NCBI GenBank assembly: GCA_031271045.1
Contig: JAISWO010000063.1
Span: 1 to 64,000 of the forward strand
Length of the DNA stretch: 64,000 nt
Direction of reading: 5' to 3'
From: Tannerellaceae bacterium
GTDB lineage: Bacteria; Bacteroidota; Bacteroidia; Bacteroidales; Tannerellaceae
Part shown: in pieces, positions 34,713-44,317 of the stretch
Position numbering within the stretch: position 1 is the stretch's first letter
Layout of the letters: each line of letters opens with the position of its first letter
Program-made: the position numbers and the translations under genes
Notes under the pieces: generated by a model
Database searches by the model: none
Seen by the model: the letters and a program-made list of their open reading frames with translations, nothing else
What the model was told of the DNA's origin: nothing

Positions 34713-37466
34713 CTAAAATTTCAGTGTGATACCGGCGTTTACCGTCGTTCCGGGACGGTAGCTGCGGATAAGTTGTTCCACCTCGCGCTTCTCTCCCGAA
34801 GGATCAGGGTCGGTCAGGGTGAGGAACTGTTTGTATTCGATCTTGGCATTGAAGAGGTCTTTGACACCGGCTTTGATCTCGATGCGTCCGAATCGCTTGG
34901 AGAGAGTCAGGTCTAAGGAGTTGCGCGGCATTTCGTAGATGTCGGGGATGTCGTCGTTGGGGTTTTGCATCGGTACACCTACGCTTTCGATGCGTTGGCC
35001 GATGCGGTTGTAGAGCAGCGAGGCGGAGAGGCTGGCCTTGTCGTGCTGATAGAAGAGACCGGCATTAACAAGGTAGGGCGACTGTCCCTGCATGGGCCGG
35101 TCGCGCTCGAAGGAGCCTTCGTCAAAGTAGACCCGGCTGTAGATGTAAGCGCCGTTGAAGACGAGGCTCAATCCCGTCAGGCCGATGAGGTCGAGGTGTT
35201 TCTTTATGTCGACTTCGATGCCGAAGGCTTCGGCCCGGCGGGCGTTGTGATAGGTGTATTGCAGTCCGGAGCCGGCTTCGTTGTAGGTCTGCTCGATCGG
35301 ATGGTCGAAGCGTTTGTAGAAGGCGCCTGCGGTGAGGGTCTCCGAGGGAGAGGGGTAGAATTCATAGCGGAGGTCGAGGTTGTCGACGTAGGCATTCTTC
35401 AGGCCGGGCATGCCGGAGAGGTTGGCGTTCAGGGCGAAGTCGTAATAGACGTAAGGGACGATCTCGCGGAACTCGGGGCGGTTGACCGTCCGTCCGTAAG
35501 CCAGCCGGAGGAGGCTTTTGTCGCTGAAGTTGTACGCCATATTGAGGGAGGGGAAGTAGTCGGCGACGCCTTCGTCGATGCTGACCGGCTTCACGCCGTC
35601 GGATTCGTAGCCGTCCAGCTTCAGGCCGCAGTACTCGAGGCGGAGACCTATATCAAGGCTCAGCTTCAGGTCGTAGTTGAGCTTGGCCGAGAGGTAGGCG
35701 GCTCCGAGGCGGCGGTTGGAGGTGTAGGCGTCGCTCTTGTTGGTGCTTTCTTTCATGCTGATCTTGTCGGAGGCTATATTCTCGTCGGAGAAGACGGAGG
35801 TGTAGTCCCAATCGGCATAGCGGTTGTAACCGCTTCCCAGTAAATTATAGACGAAACGCCGGGCGGTAAACGCACGGTCTTTGTATTCGCCGTAAAGGCC
35901 GGCGTGGACAGTGGGCGTAAGGCGGGCGGCGAGGTTGAACGTATGTTCGTAATTGGCAGAGAAGGATATGCTGTGGTCGTCCAGGTGTTGGTAATAGCGG
36001 GTTGGGTCGGATACGTAGTAGCGTGACTGTCCGCCGGTGGTGTGGAGCATCGACTTGACGTCCTTGCGATCAGGTTCGCTGTAGTTGGCGTAGGCGTAGC
36101 CGGCTGTCCAGTTGGCCCGGGAAGCGTCGCTGCCGAAGCGGTGGGCGCCGGTCAGTTGTCCGGCATAGGTGGTACGCGAGGTATGGATGGCTTCCCAGCG
36201 TCGGATGTCGTCGCCGGAGTAGTAGTCTGTTCCCTGTCGTTGGGAGAGGGAGGAGGAGTAGCGTTGGTTGAGGAAGTTGCGGAGCTCGACCTTGTGCCGG
36301 CCGGTCAGGAGGGAGGCGTTCAGCAGGGCGCCGAGCTTGACGGTGTTGCGGTACTGCACGTCGTCGTAGTGGAAGCGGTAGGATGACTGCCGGTTGCGGG
36401 CATCGTAGGAGAGGTAGTTGCTGTTCTCGGTCTCGTAATAATCGTATCCGGTGCTGCCGTTGAGGGCGGCGACAAGGCCGGCCCGGGCGCCGGCGAGGTT
36501 GAATGAGCGGTCGAGGGAGAGGGAGAGCTTCTGTTCGGGCAGGGCGACGAAGTTACGTACGTCCCATCCTTTGTTGGTCTGCCGGGTGAAGGCGACGGGG
36601 TCGGGCAGGGGCTGCGGCGTAGCGTTCAGGTTCGAGGCATATCCTCCGGCCAGTTGGAAGCTGCGGAAGGAGGCGTTGGCATTGTAACCCGTTTGCCAGG
36701 AGAAGCGGAAGGCGTTGCCTTCGGGCACGTTGCGGGTCGATACGCGCACGAAGCCTCCGGCGAAGTCGGCCGGCAGCTCTGCCGAAGCGCTTTTGAACAC
36801 CATCAGGTTGTCGATCAGCGACGAGGGCAGGACGTCGAACGAGAAGGCGCGGCTGTCAGTCTCGCCCGAAGGCGTTGTAGCTTCGTTCAGCCACACATTA
36901 TTGTATCGCTGCGCCAATCCGCGGACGACGATGAAGCGGTCGTCGACAATCGTAATGCCCGGCACACGCCGCAGGGCTTCGGCGGCATCGCTATCCTGCG
37001 TACGGCTGATCTGCTGGGCCGAGATGGCGCTGACCACCGGCAGGTTCCGGTGCACTTCGCCGAGCAGGGCCGTTTCGCTGTTCAGACGGCGTTGGGCAAC
37101 AACCGTAACGTTCCGCAGCTCCATGCCGGCATCCTCCAGGGCAATGGGCAGCAGGGTTTCCTTGCCGGCCGTCACCCTGACGCCGGACATGAGCTTGTCC
37201 TTATAAGAGATGTAGGAAGCCGACACGTCGTAAGCGCCGGGGCGGAGGCCTTCGATACGGAAGCGCCCCTCCGGATCGGTCACGGCCCCGGTCGTCGTTC
37301 CGCGGATCAGGACAGTCGCCCCGATAAGCGGTTCCCGGCGTCCGGCATCCGTAATCTGTCCGGTGATAACGCCCATCTGGGCATGCAGCGACAAGGCAAA
37401 GAAACTTCCCGGAAGGAAGCACAGGAGAAAGCAAAAGAAACGTTGTATCCAACCTCTGTTTGTCAT
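34713..37466 (-). CDS. TonB-dependent receptor, no SusD partner
   Basis: A 917-aa outer membrane receptor. Signal peptide about 1-29 (ending LHA), a carboxypeptidase-regulatory-like domain about 32-120 (GRREPLIGATVLIRGT), a plug with SAQQISRTQDSDAAEALRRV and PGITIVDDRFIVVRGLAQRY, then a barrel ending with GITLKF. It lacks the SusC signature and its neighbour is not SusD. It heads a two-gene operon with the BIG2 lipoprotein. The ligand is unknown. A promoter-like element lies 35 bases upstream. Confidence 0.93.
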   Translation of the reverse strand: MTNRGWIQRFFCFLLCFLPGSFFALSLHAQMGVITGQITDAGRREPLIGATVLIRGTTTGAVTDPEGRFRIEGLRPGAYDVSASYISYKDKLMSGVRVTAGKETLLPIALEDAGMELRNVTVVAQRRLNSETALLGEVHRNLPVVSAISAQQISRTQDSDAAEALRRVPGITIVDDRFIVVRGLAQRYNNVWLNEATTPSGETDSRAFSFDVLPSSLIDNLMVFKSASAELPADFAGGFVRVSTRNVPEGNAFRFSWQTGYNANASFRSFQLAGGYASNLNATPQPLPDPVAFTRQTNKGWDVRNFVALPEQKLSLSLDRSFNLAGARAGLVAALNGSTGYDYYETENSNYLSYDARNRQSSYRFHYDDVQYRNTVKLGALLNASLLTGRHKVELRNFLNQRYSSSLSQRQGTDYYSGDDIRRWEAIHTSRTTYAGQLTGAHRFGSDASRANWTAGYAYANYSEPDRKDVKSMLHTTGGQSRYYVSDPTRYYQHLDDHSISFSANYEHTFNLAARLTPTVHAGLYGEYKDRAFTARRFVYNLLGSGYNRYADWDYTSVFSDENIASDKISMKESTNKSDAYTSNRRLGAAYLSAKLNYDLKLSLDIGLRLEYCGLKLDGYESDGVKPVSIDEGVADYFPSLNMAYNFSDKSLLRLAYGRTVNRPEFREIVPYVYYDFALNANLSGMPGLKNAYVDNLDLRYEFYPSPSETLTAGAFYKRFDHPIEQTYNEAGSGLQYTYHNARRAEAFGIEVDIKKHLDLIGLTGLSLVFNGAYIYSRVYFDEGSFERDRPMQGQSPYLVNAGLFYQHDKASLSASLLYNRIGQRIESVGVPMQNPNDDIPDIYEMPRNSLDLTLSKRFGRIEIKAGVKDLFNAKIEYKQFLTLTDPDPSGEKREVEQLIRSYRPGTTVNAGITLKF

Positions 37467-37500
37467 CGAATCAAAGATATTTATCGTTTTGTACCGGAGG

Positions 37501-37508
37501 CAAAAGTA
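37501..37508 (-). promoter_or_regulatory. -7 element for the TonB receptor operon
   Basis: The minus strand reads TACTTTTG. A second exact match, TATCTTTG at 37472-37479, lies only six bases before the ATG with a TTTG 21 bases behind it; using that one would give a leaderless mRNA. Confidence 0.4.
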
Positions 37509-37629
37509 GAGGGAGCTTGTTTCATTCAGGCGTCAAAGCGGTTACAATAGCCGTAACAGGCATTATCTTCCGGTTACGCACGATCGTCATCCTTCTCCTC
37601 CCCGCATCCCGGTGGCTCTCTGTGAGGCA

Positions 37630-37790
37630 ACCGAACTATTCCCATAGTTGATATTAAACTATTCCAATAGTTGAGACCGAACTATACTAATAGTTGAGAT
37701 CGAACTATGCCCATAGTTGAGACTGAACTATTCCAATAGTTGAGGTTGAACTATTCCCATAGTTGAGATCGAACTATGAACAGAGTTTAG
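37630..37790. repeat. 23-bp tandem repeat array 4, fixed stem and variable loop
   Basis: Six 23-bp units start at 37630, 37653, 37676, 37699, 37722 and 37745; a decayed seventh follows at 37768. Each full unit contains AACTAT and ATAGTT around a 4-nt loop. The stem never changes, whereas the loops read TCCC, TCCA, ACTA, GCCC, TCCA and TCCC. The array lies between the divergent promoters of the TonB receptor and the nucleotidyltransferase. No gene is seen in the rest of 37467-37963. Confidence 0.95.
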
Positions 37791-37927
37791 CCACGCCACA
37801 GCTCTGCAAGGGGACATGCACCCTCCCCTACCCCTGTTGAAGGGCAACGGCGCTTCGACAGAAGCAGCAGCAGAGGAGGAGTAACGCGATAATTCGTTCC
37901 GTTATGCACCATTCATGATGGTTTTAC

Positions 37928-37935
37928 TATCTTTG
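37928..37935 (+). promoter_or_regulatory. -7 element for the nucleotidyltransferase operon
   Basis: TATCTTTG matches TAnnTTTG exactly, 28 bases before the start codon. No -33 TTTG is seen at the usual distance. Confidence 0.5.
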
Positions 37936-37963
37936 TCGCGCAATCATTAAACTATTCAGATAT

Positions 37964-38866
37964 ATGAAACCGACATTATTTGTATTAGCTGCCGGAATGG
38001 GCAGCCGCTATGGAGGACTGAAACAACTGGACGGCCTGGGGCCTTACGGCGAGACGATCATGGACTACTCCATCTACGACGCCATCCGTGGAGGCTTCGG
38101 CAAACTGGTATTCGTGATCCGCAAATACTTTGAAAAGGACTTCCGCGCAAAGATCGTATCCAAATACGAGAACCATATCCCCGTCGAAGTCGTTTACCAG
38201 GAATTAGACCAACTGCCGGCAGGCTTCACCGTCCCCGAAGGACGCGAGAAACCCTGGGGTACGAATCACGCCGTACTGATGGGCCGGAAAGCCATCTTCG
38301 AACCCTTTGCCGTCATCAATGCCGACGACTTCTACGGACAGCACAGCTTCGCCGTGCTCGGCAAACAACTCACCCAGATGGAAGGCTGGCAAAACAATTA
38401 CTGCATGGTGGGCTACCACGTGGGCAACACCCTGAGCGAAAGCGGAGCCGTAGCACGCGGCATCTGCGAAACCAATGCAGAAGGCTACCTCACCGGCGTG
38501 GTCGAACGCACGGCCGTCGAACGCATTGACGGAGAAATATGCTTCACCGACGAGCACGGACAGATCGTCGTCCTGAAAGAGAAAACACCCGTGTCGATGA
38601 ACATGTGGGGATTCACACCCGACTACTTCGCCCACTCCGAAACCTTCTTCGTCGACTTCCTCCGCGACAATGCCTCGAATCTGAAGAGCGAATACTTCAT
38701 CCCCCTGGCCGTAAACGAACTCATCACAAAAGGCATCGCCAAAGTGAAAGTGCTGGACACCACGTCCAAATGGTTCGGCGTAACCTACGCCGCCGACCGC
38801 CCCGGAGCCGTAGAAAAGATACGCACCCTGGTCGACGCCGGCGAATATCCCGGAAAGCTATTTTAA
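37964..38866 (+). CDS. Sugar-nucleotidyltransferase family protein
   Basis: A 300-aa cytoplasmic protein of the NDP-sugar pyrophosphorylase superfamily. The nucleotide-binding signature LAAGMGSRYGGLKQLDGLG is at the N-terminus, and the metal-binding VINADDFYG is in the middle. It resembles Bacteroidetes proteins annotated simply as nucleotidyltransferase; the sugar and nucleotide are not clear. It lies 26 bases upstream of a peptidyl-prolyl isomerase gene. Confidence 0.88.
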   Translation: MKPTLFVLAAGMGSRYGGLKQLDGLGPYGETIMDYSIYDAIRGGFGKLVFVIRKYFEKDFRAKIVSKYENHIPVEVVYQELDQLPAGFTVPEGREKPWGTNHAVLMGRKAIFEPFAVINADDFYGQHSFAVLGKQLTQMEGWQNNYCMVGYHVGNTLSESGAVARGICETNAEGYLTGVVERTAVERIDGEICFTDEHGQIVVLKEKTPVSMNMWGFTPDYFAHSETFFVDFLRDNASNLKSEYFIPLAVNELITKGIAKVKVLDTTSKWFGVTYAADRPGAVEKIRTLVDAGEYPGKLF

Positions 38867-38892
38867 AAACCAATAAACACCCCCCACGCATT

Positions 38893-39534
38893 ATGATACG
38901 AAACTACCTGATCATACTATTGCTGGCCAGTTGCGCCGCCCTCCCGCTCGCCTGTGCACAGGAAACAAACGAGAAAGTCGTAACCATCCATACCACAATG
39001 GGCAAGATCAAAGTGAAGCTCTTCAACGATACGCCGCTTCACCGCGACAACTTCCTGTCGCACGTCGAGGCCCAGCGCTACGACAGCGTACTCTTCCACC
39101 GCGTCATCAAACAATTCATGATCCAGGCCGGAGAAGGCAGCGCCGACCCCGGCTATGCCACCATCCCCGCCGAGATCGTCTATCCCAAGTACTTCCACAA
39201 AAGGGGCATGCTATGCGCCGCACGTATGGGCGACGACGTCAACCCCGAACGCGCCTCGTCGGCCACGCAGTTCTACATCGTGACCGGCAAGTACTTCACC
39301 GAAATGGAATTGGATGCTATGGAAAAGAACCAGGGTATTACCTTAACTCCCGAACAGCGCCAAGCCTATATGCTCGAAGGCGGCGCCCCGCACCTGGACG
39401 GCAAATACACCGTCTTCGGAGAAGTAGTGAGCGGCCTGAAGGTGGTAGACAAAATACAACTCTCGCCTACCGGCGAAGCAGACCGCCCAGTGAAAGAGAT
39501 CCGGATCAAGTCAATGAAACTCGTCAAGAAATAA
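38893..39534 (+). CDS. Cyclophilin-type peptidyl-prolyl isomerase, exported
   Basis: A 213-aa cis-trans prolyl isomerase. The N-terminal 22 residues form a signal peptide (ending LACA, with an alternative lipobox Cys at 14), so it acts in the periplasm. Cyclophilin motifs are visible: FHRVIKQFMIQAGEG, SSATQFYIVTG and LDGKYTVFGEVVSG. An insertion of about 30 residues with MELDAMEKNQ lies before the last motif, as in other Bacteroidetes members. The ATG at 38893 is preferred over longer upstream readings because the signal peptide begins there. The convergent hydrolase gene ends 5 bases away. Confidence 0.93.
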   Translation: MIRNYLIILLLASCAALPLACAQETNEKVVTIHTTMGKIKVKLFNDTPLHRDNFLSHVEAQRYDSVLFHRVIKQFMIQAGEGSADPGYATIPAEIVYPKYFHKRGMLCAARMGDDVNPERASSATQFYIVTGKYFTEMELDAMEKNQGITLTPEQRQAYMLEGGAPHLDGKYTVFGEVVSGLKVVDKIQLSPTGEADRPVKEIRIKSMKLVKK

Positions 39535-39539
39535 CTCCC

Positions 39540-41492
39540 CTATTCGTTCCACAGATCAGGAACCGAGCCGTGACCACGCGCCCGGTCCGGCTGTTGGACG
39601 ATAGGCGCCAACTCGCCCGTATGGATGGCATACAGCCGCCTGGCTGTTTCCATCATAGCCTCAACCTGATGCTTATAGGGCCGGTCGGTGACATCAATCA
39701 ACCCGCAGTTATAATTCTCCCCATCGTTGCGACGACCTGTCAGGTCCTGGTCGCACCACTGGAAATAACCCGTACCGATCAACCCCGGATGCGCGTAAGC
39801 CGTCTCCGTATAGTAACGGTACGCCACGCCGCGCTCCTGCTGCGAACCTACCTGCCAGAGCGATTGCGCCATACCACGGTCCACCGTCCCGAAATGATAC
39901 TCCCCAATGATCATCGGTAAGTCGGCAATCTGCAACGCCCGGTCCATCATCTCCCGATTCGGACACAGATCGTAGCAATTGAAGCTAAGCACGTCGAAAG
40001 ACTCCTTGCAGATCCGGAGCAACTCCTCGTCCAGTTCGCCGATATTACCGAAGCGGATACCGAGGTTCAGGTGATTGGCGTCGTACCTGCGAAGCGTTTC
40101 CTTCACCGTCCGGAGGAAGATGCGGAACGTATCGTGGATGAATTGCTTGCGACGCTCCGGGCTGTCACCATCCTTCAGAAAAGCCGTCAGCGCCGCCTTG
40201 ATAGGACGATCTCCCCCTTCGAGGATGAGGCCGCAAAGACGCTCTTCCTGATCCAGCCAGGCCGGCTCGTTCCCAACGAAATAACCGATCAGCCAGGGAT
40301 TATCTTTGTTTTGGGAGAGATACGATCCCATCGAAGAATCCATCTTGGCCGCAAAATCCACCGCATATACATCCGACAGCCCCATCAGCCCCCGCTCAAT
40401 GCCAACACCGCGCAACTGAAGCATAAAGGCCTTCTTGTTCAGGCCATACACAGCGGCGCTCGACCAGTTAGCGATCGTATTCAAGCCCCACTTATCCATG
40501 CGTTTGATGACTAATTCATTCGACTTGGCCCGGTAGTCTTCCCCGTAACGACGGTAGAGGTTCCACTGTCCGAAGGAAGCGTCATTCGTACGGTTGCCTC
40601 CTCCGGAGCGTGCGTTGGGCCGTATCTCGTCGGGAGGCAGCTCCTTATACATATTCCGGCGTTTGTCTATTTCCTTGGCATTTCCTCCACCTCCCGGACT
40701 CACGCAGTCGATGCCCACCGACAGGAAGAGGTAGCCTTCGGGGTCGACCAACCACCAGCGACCGTCAATCTTTTCGGTACGGAAAAACCCGGTAGCCTCC
40801 ACCTGCTTCTGCCGGTAGCCGCCGTAGGTGGAATAGTTATAGTCGGCCGTCGAGACAATCTCCTTATCTTCGGCTTCCCACTCCTTCTTCAGTTGTTCAA
40901 GCGAGTAGACTTTCCCTTCATAATCGCCCAGGTTCCATTGGCCAAACTCGTCTACCGCAGGGATGTCGCCCAGATACTGATCCCCGGGATCATCCACGGC
41001 AAGGGCAATGGAACGGATCTCTATCTCAGGATTGCCGATCGGCACACGCATACGGATACCAATCGAATCCACCCCATGCAGAGGGCCCCGCCTGCCTCCC
41101 AGATTGATCCATCCGGTGTAGCGAGGCTGGTTGAACGTGGCGGCCAGGTCGACGTTGGCATCCGGCAGTTCGCGGTAGAACTTCAGGGGTATAGCCAGCT
41201 TATTCCAGCCGTTGGCAACATAGGTCATTACGCGCAGCTCGTTGTAACCGTCGTCGGTCGTGAAACCAAGCTGGAAGCGTTGCGGAGTGGTCGATTTAAA
41301 TTCGATCACCACATAGTTGTACTCGTCCCAATCCGTTGGAAGGCCCGGAGAGATGTCGCGAATAGCAAATTTCTGTCCCGACATCTCCTTGCTGCTGTCA
41401 AACTTGATTTTGAACGTCCTGGGAGAAGTGTCGCATCCTGCCGGCGCCAGGAGCGCGAGGATGACTAAAATCGTTGATAAGATGTTTTTCAT
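39540..41492 (-). CDS. Clan GH-A glycoside hydrolase-like lipoprotein
   Basis: A 650-aa lipoprotein (Cys20, LLAPAGC). Residues about 25-180 look like a carbohydrate-binding beta-sandwich. The remainder is a TIM barrel beginning near WWLVDPEGYLFLSVGIDCV. Glu409 in VGNEPAW is the expected acid/base and Glu531 in IIGEYHFG the expected nucleophile, 122 residues apart as in clan A. Related sequences are often labelled beta-agarase or beta-galactosidase-like, but the substrate cannot be named. It is a single gene, convergent with the isomerase. Confidence 0.82.
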   Translation of the reverse strand: MKNILSTILVILALLAPAGCDTSPRTFKIKFDSSKEMSGQKFAIRDISPGLPTDWDEYNYVVIEFKSTTPQRFQLGFTTDDGYNELRVMTYVANGWNKLAIPLKFYRELPDANVDLAATFNQPRYTGWINLGGRRGPLHGVDSIGIRMRVPIGNPEIEIRSIALAVDDPGDQYLGDIPAVDEFGQWNLGDYEGKVYSLEQLKKEWEAEDKEIVSTADYNYSTYGGYRQKQVEATGFFRTEKIDGRWWLVDPEGYLFLSVGIDCVSPGGGGNAKEIDKRRNMYKELPPDEIRPNARSGGGNRTNDASFGQWNLYRRYGEDYRAKSNELVIKRMDKWGLNTIANWSSAAVYGLNKKAFMLQLRGVGIERGLMGLSDVYAVDFAAKMDSSMGSYLSQNKDNPWLIGYFVGNEPAWLDQEERLCGLILEGGDRPIKAALTAFLKDGDSPERRKQFIHDTFRIFLRTVKETLRRYDANHLNLGIRFGNIGELDEELLRICKESFDVLSFNCYDLCPNREMMDRALQIADLPMIIGEYHFGTVDRGMAQSLWQVGSQQERGVAYRYYTETAYAHPGLIGTGYFQWCDQDLTGRRNDGENYNCGLIDVTDRPYKHQVEAMMETARRLYAIHTGELAPIVQQPDRARGHGSVPDLWNE

Positions 41493-41734
41493 GATGCAAA
41501 GTATAAATAATTAATAGATCTGAATACGATACGGTGCCCGCCTTGTTCAAAAACAACAGATAACAGAGGGGAAAAATACTCAAGTTCCTACATAAGAAAA
41601 TTAAAAACGTAGCATGAGTTCTCTACCGAGCTTGCATGTCTGACGGCATACTTCTGTTGTTTCTGCAAAATTAGTGTTTCCCTATTGCCGGTATACGTAA
41701 TGTGATTAATTTTATGGCCTTAATACAAACAGCT

Positions 41735-43219
41735 ATGCGAATCGAATTATTGTCTTTTAAGAAGCATGTGCTTGCCCTGATCTTCTGCCTGGGTTTGCCG
41801 GGAGCCGCCGCCACCCAACAGGCCCTGACCATCGAACAGGCTATGGACATTGCCCAGGAGAACAGCCCGGCATTGCGCAGTTCGCGGATGAACCTTGATC
41901 GCTACCGGCAGATGCTCCTCGCACAGCGAGCCTCCCTCCGATCGCGCTTCTCGCTCAGCCTCTCACCCATTGACTACAATAAAAACCGGCGCTTCGACAA
42001 CCGCCTCTCGCAATGGTATACCAATGAGACGTTCGCCAGCAGCGGTGTCTTTCAGGTAGACCAGCCGATCCTGTGGACAGACGGAACCGTCTCGCTGATC
42101 AATCGCTTCGGATGGCAGAACAATAACTCAACCGTCGAAAGCGTATCGAACAGCAACAAAGCCTTCACCAACGACTTCTACCTCCAGATCGCCCAACCCA
42201 TCTTCACCTACAACCGCCGGAAGATAGAACTGAAAAGCATTGAATATGACTTCGAAAATGCCAACATCAGCTACGCCCTCCAACGCCTCAATACCGAACG
42301 GCAGATCACCAACCAGTTCTACTCCGTCTATATGGCGCAAAGCAATCTGGACATCAGCCGCGAAGAGCTGGCAAACGCCCGGCAGAGCTACGAGATCATC
42401 AAGAATAAGGTAGAGGCCGACCTGGCTGCCAAAGACGAACTCTTTCAGGCGGAACTGAACCTGGCCTCGGCGCACTCGTCCGTGGAAGAACGGCAAGTAT
42501 CCCTCGAAAACGCCAAAGACCAACTGAAACAGACGCTGGGTTTATCCCTCTCCGCCGACCTGAGCGTGACCACTGAAGTAGATATCAAACCCATGGACAT
42601 TAACCTCGCACAGGCGATTGAATACGGCCTGAGCTCGCGCCTGGAACTCCGCCAACGCGAGATAGAGAGCGAAAAGCTGGAGTTCGAACTGATCCGCACC
42701 CAGGCGCTGAATGAGTTCAAAGGCGACATATCCCTCTCCATCGGACTGATAGGCGACAATCAGGACGTCGGAAAAGTGTACAATAATCCTACGCAGAATC
42801 CCCGCGTCGCGATAACATTCGCCGTCCCTATCTTCGACTGGGGCGAGAAGAAGGCGCGGATAAGGGCACAGAAGGTGGCCCAAACCATCAACGAACTGAA
42901 CCGCCAGGATGACCAGGTCGATATCGAACTCAATATACGCCGTACATGGCGCAGCCTCGAAAACCTGCGTACCCAGATCGAACTGGCCGTGCAGAACGTA
43001 CGCAATGCACAGCTTACCTACGACCTGAACCTCACCCGCTACCGCGAAGGCGATATCACAGGAATGGAGATCAGCCAGTTTCAGACGCAACTGTCGAACA
43101 AAAAGATCTCCTACACCCAAGCACTGATTAATTATAAAACCGAGTTGCTGAACCTGAAAATACTTTCGCTCTACGACTTTGAACAAAACCGGCCCATCGT
43201 CCCTTTAGCCGGCTTATGA
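41735..43219 (+). CDS. TolC-family outer membrane efflux protein (pump 2)
   Basis: About 494 aa. The start at 41735 gives a compact signal peptide (MRIELLSFKKHVLALIFCLG, cut near AAAT); GTG at 41702 or ATG at 41714 would lengthen it. Two outer-membrane-efflux repeats with long coiled coils follow, the first beginning LTIEQAMDIAQENSPALRSS. It belongs to a different subgroup from the pump 1 channel. First gene of a five-gene exporter operon; the adaptor follows after 18 bases. Confidence 0.92.
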   Translation: MRIELLSFKKHVLALIFCLGLPGAAATQQALTIEQAMDIAQENSPALRSSRMNLDRYRQMLLAQRASLRSRFSLSLSPIDYNKNRRFDNRLSQWYTNETFASSGVFQVDQPILWTDGTVSLINRFGWQNNNSTVESVSNSNKAFTNDFYLQIAQPIFTYNRRKIELKSIEYDFENANISYALQRLNTERQITNQFYSVYMAQSNLDISREELANARQSYEIIKNKVEADLAAKDELFQAELNLASAHSSVEERQVSLENAKDQLKQTLGLSLSADLSVTTEVDIKPMDINLAQAIEYGLSSRLELRQREIESEKLEFELIRTQALNEFKGDISLSIGLIGDNQDVGKVYNNPTQNPRVAITFAVPIFDWGEKKARIRAQKVAQTINELNRQDDQVDIELNIRRTWRSLENLRTQIELAVQNVRNAQLTYDLNLTRYREGDITGMEISQFQTQLSNKKISYTQALINYKTELLNLKILSLYDFEQNRPIVPLAGL

Positions 43220-43237
43220 TACCTGACAGTTACGAAC

Positions 43238-44317
43238 ATGAAACAAATAGCCTGTATGAAACACCTCCGCAATACAATCGCTCCCCTGCTCCTGCCGGCA
43301 CTCTTGCTGGCCGCCTGCAATAACCAGCCACAGGGCGAAACAAACGATATCGCCACGCCGGTCAGCGTGCTGGAACTGAAGAAAGGATCCATCAGCCAAT
43401 TGATCCATACCAGCGGAACCGCCCGCCCGGTGTACGGCGCCGACTTAGTCGCGCAAATGAGTGGAAACTACCTGCTCGGCACCAATCCACAGACAGGACG
43501 ACCCTTCCGCCTGGGCGACCGGCTGACGAAAGGACAATCCGTCATCCGCCTGGAAGACGAAGAATACGTCAACAGCATCGCCATCCATGCCAAGGAACTC
43601 GACCTTGAGATAGCCGAACAGGAACAAGTGAAACAAACCGCCCTGTACGAGAAAGGAGGCGTGACGCTGAGCGAAATGCGCAATACCGAGGTCAGAGTGA
43701 CCAACGCTCGCTATGCCGTAGAAAACGCCCGCCTCAACCTTCAGAAGATGGACATACAGGCGCCCTTCGACGGCGTCATCGTCGATCTGCCGCACTATAC
43801 CCACGGCGTGAAGGTGGAACAGGGCAAACCGATGCTCTCCCTGATGGACTACGGACGGATGTACTTGGAAGTAAACCTGCCCGAAAGCGCCATCAGCTAC
43901 GTAAAGGCCGGACAGGCAGTCCACATCACCCATTATACCTTGCCGGAAGATACGCTGACGGGCGTCGTCGACGAACTCTCGCCGGCCATCAGCGCCGAAA
44001 CGCGCACCTTCAAGGGAAAGATACACATCCATAACAGCTCCCTCCTGCTACGCCCCGGTATGTTCGTCAAGGCAGACATCGTCGTAGACAAAGCCGATAG
44101 CTCCATCATTATCCCCAAAGAGGTGATACAAACCAGCCGGAACCGGAAGTACGTCTATGTGGTAGAGAAAAACACCGCACTCCTGCGCGACATACGTACA
44201 GGGCTGGAAGACGAAACCCACGCCCAAGTCGTGGATGGACTGAAGGAGAACGACAACCTGGTGGTCAAAGGTTTTGAGATACTCCGCGAAAACAGTAAAG
44301 TGAAGGTGCAACGATGA
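43238..44317 (+). CDS. RND efflux periplasmic adaptor (MFP) lipoprotein, pump 2
   Basis: A 359-aa adaptor. The lipobox Cys is residue 27 (LLLAAC), or residue 21 if the second Met at 43256 is the start. The barrel-sandwich halves (GDRLTKGQSVIRLEDEEYVN and MDIQAPFDGVIVDLPHYTHG) flank a short hairpin; the beta-barrel domain contains PETRTFKGKIH-like SAETRTFKGKIHIHN. It overlaps the next RND gene by ATGA (44314-44317), indicating coupled translation. Confidence 0.93.
   Translation: MKQIACMKHLRNTIAPLLLPALLLAACNNQPQGETNDIATPVSVLELKKGSISQLIHTSGTARPVYGADLVAQMSGNYLLGTNPQTGRPFRLGDRLTKGQSVIRLEDEEYVNSIAIHAKELDLEIAEQEQVKQTALYEKGGVTLSEMRNTEVRVTNARYAVENARLNLQKMDIQAPFDGVIVDLPHYTHGVKVEQGKPMLSLMDYGRMYLEVNLPESAISYVKAGQAVHITHYTLPEDTLTGVVDELSPAISAETRTFKGKIHIHNSSLLLRPGMFVKADIVVDKADSSIIIPKEVIQTSRNRKYVYVVEKNTALLRDIRTGLEDETHAQVVDGLKENDNLVVKGFEILRENSKVKVQR

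Noticed and set aside
38539-38892. N-terminal extension of the cyclophilin-type isomerase
   Set aside because: It lies out of frame inside the nucleotidyltransferase gene, whereas a signal peptide begins at 38893.
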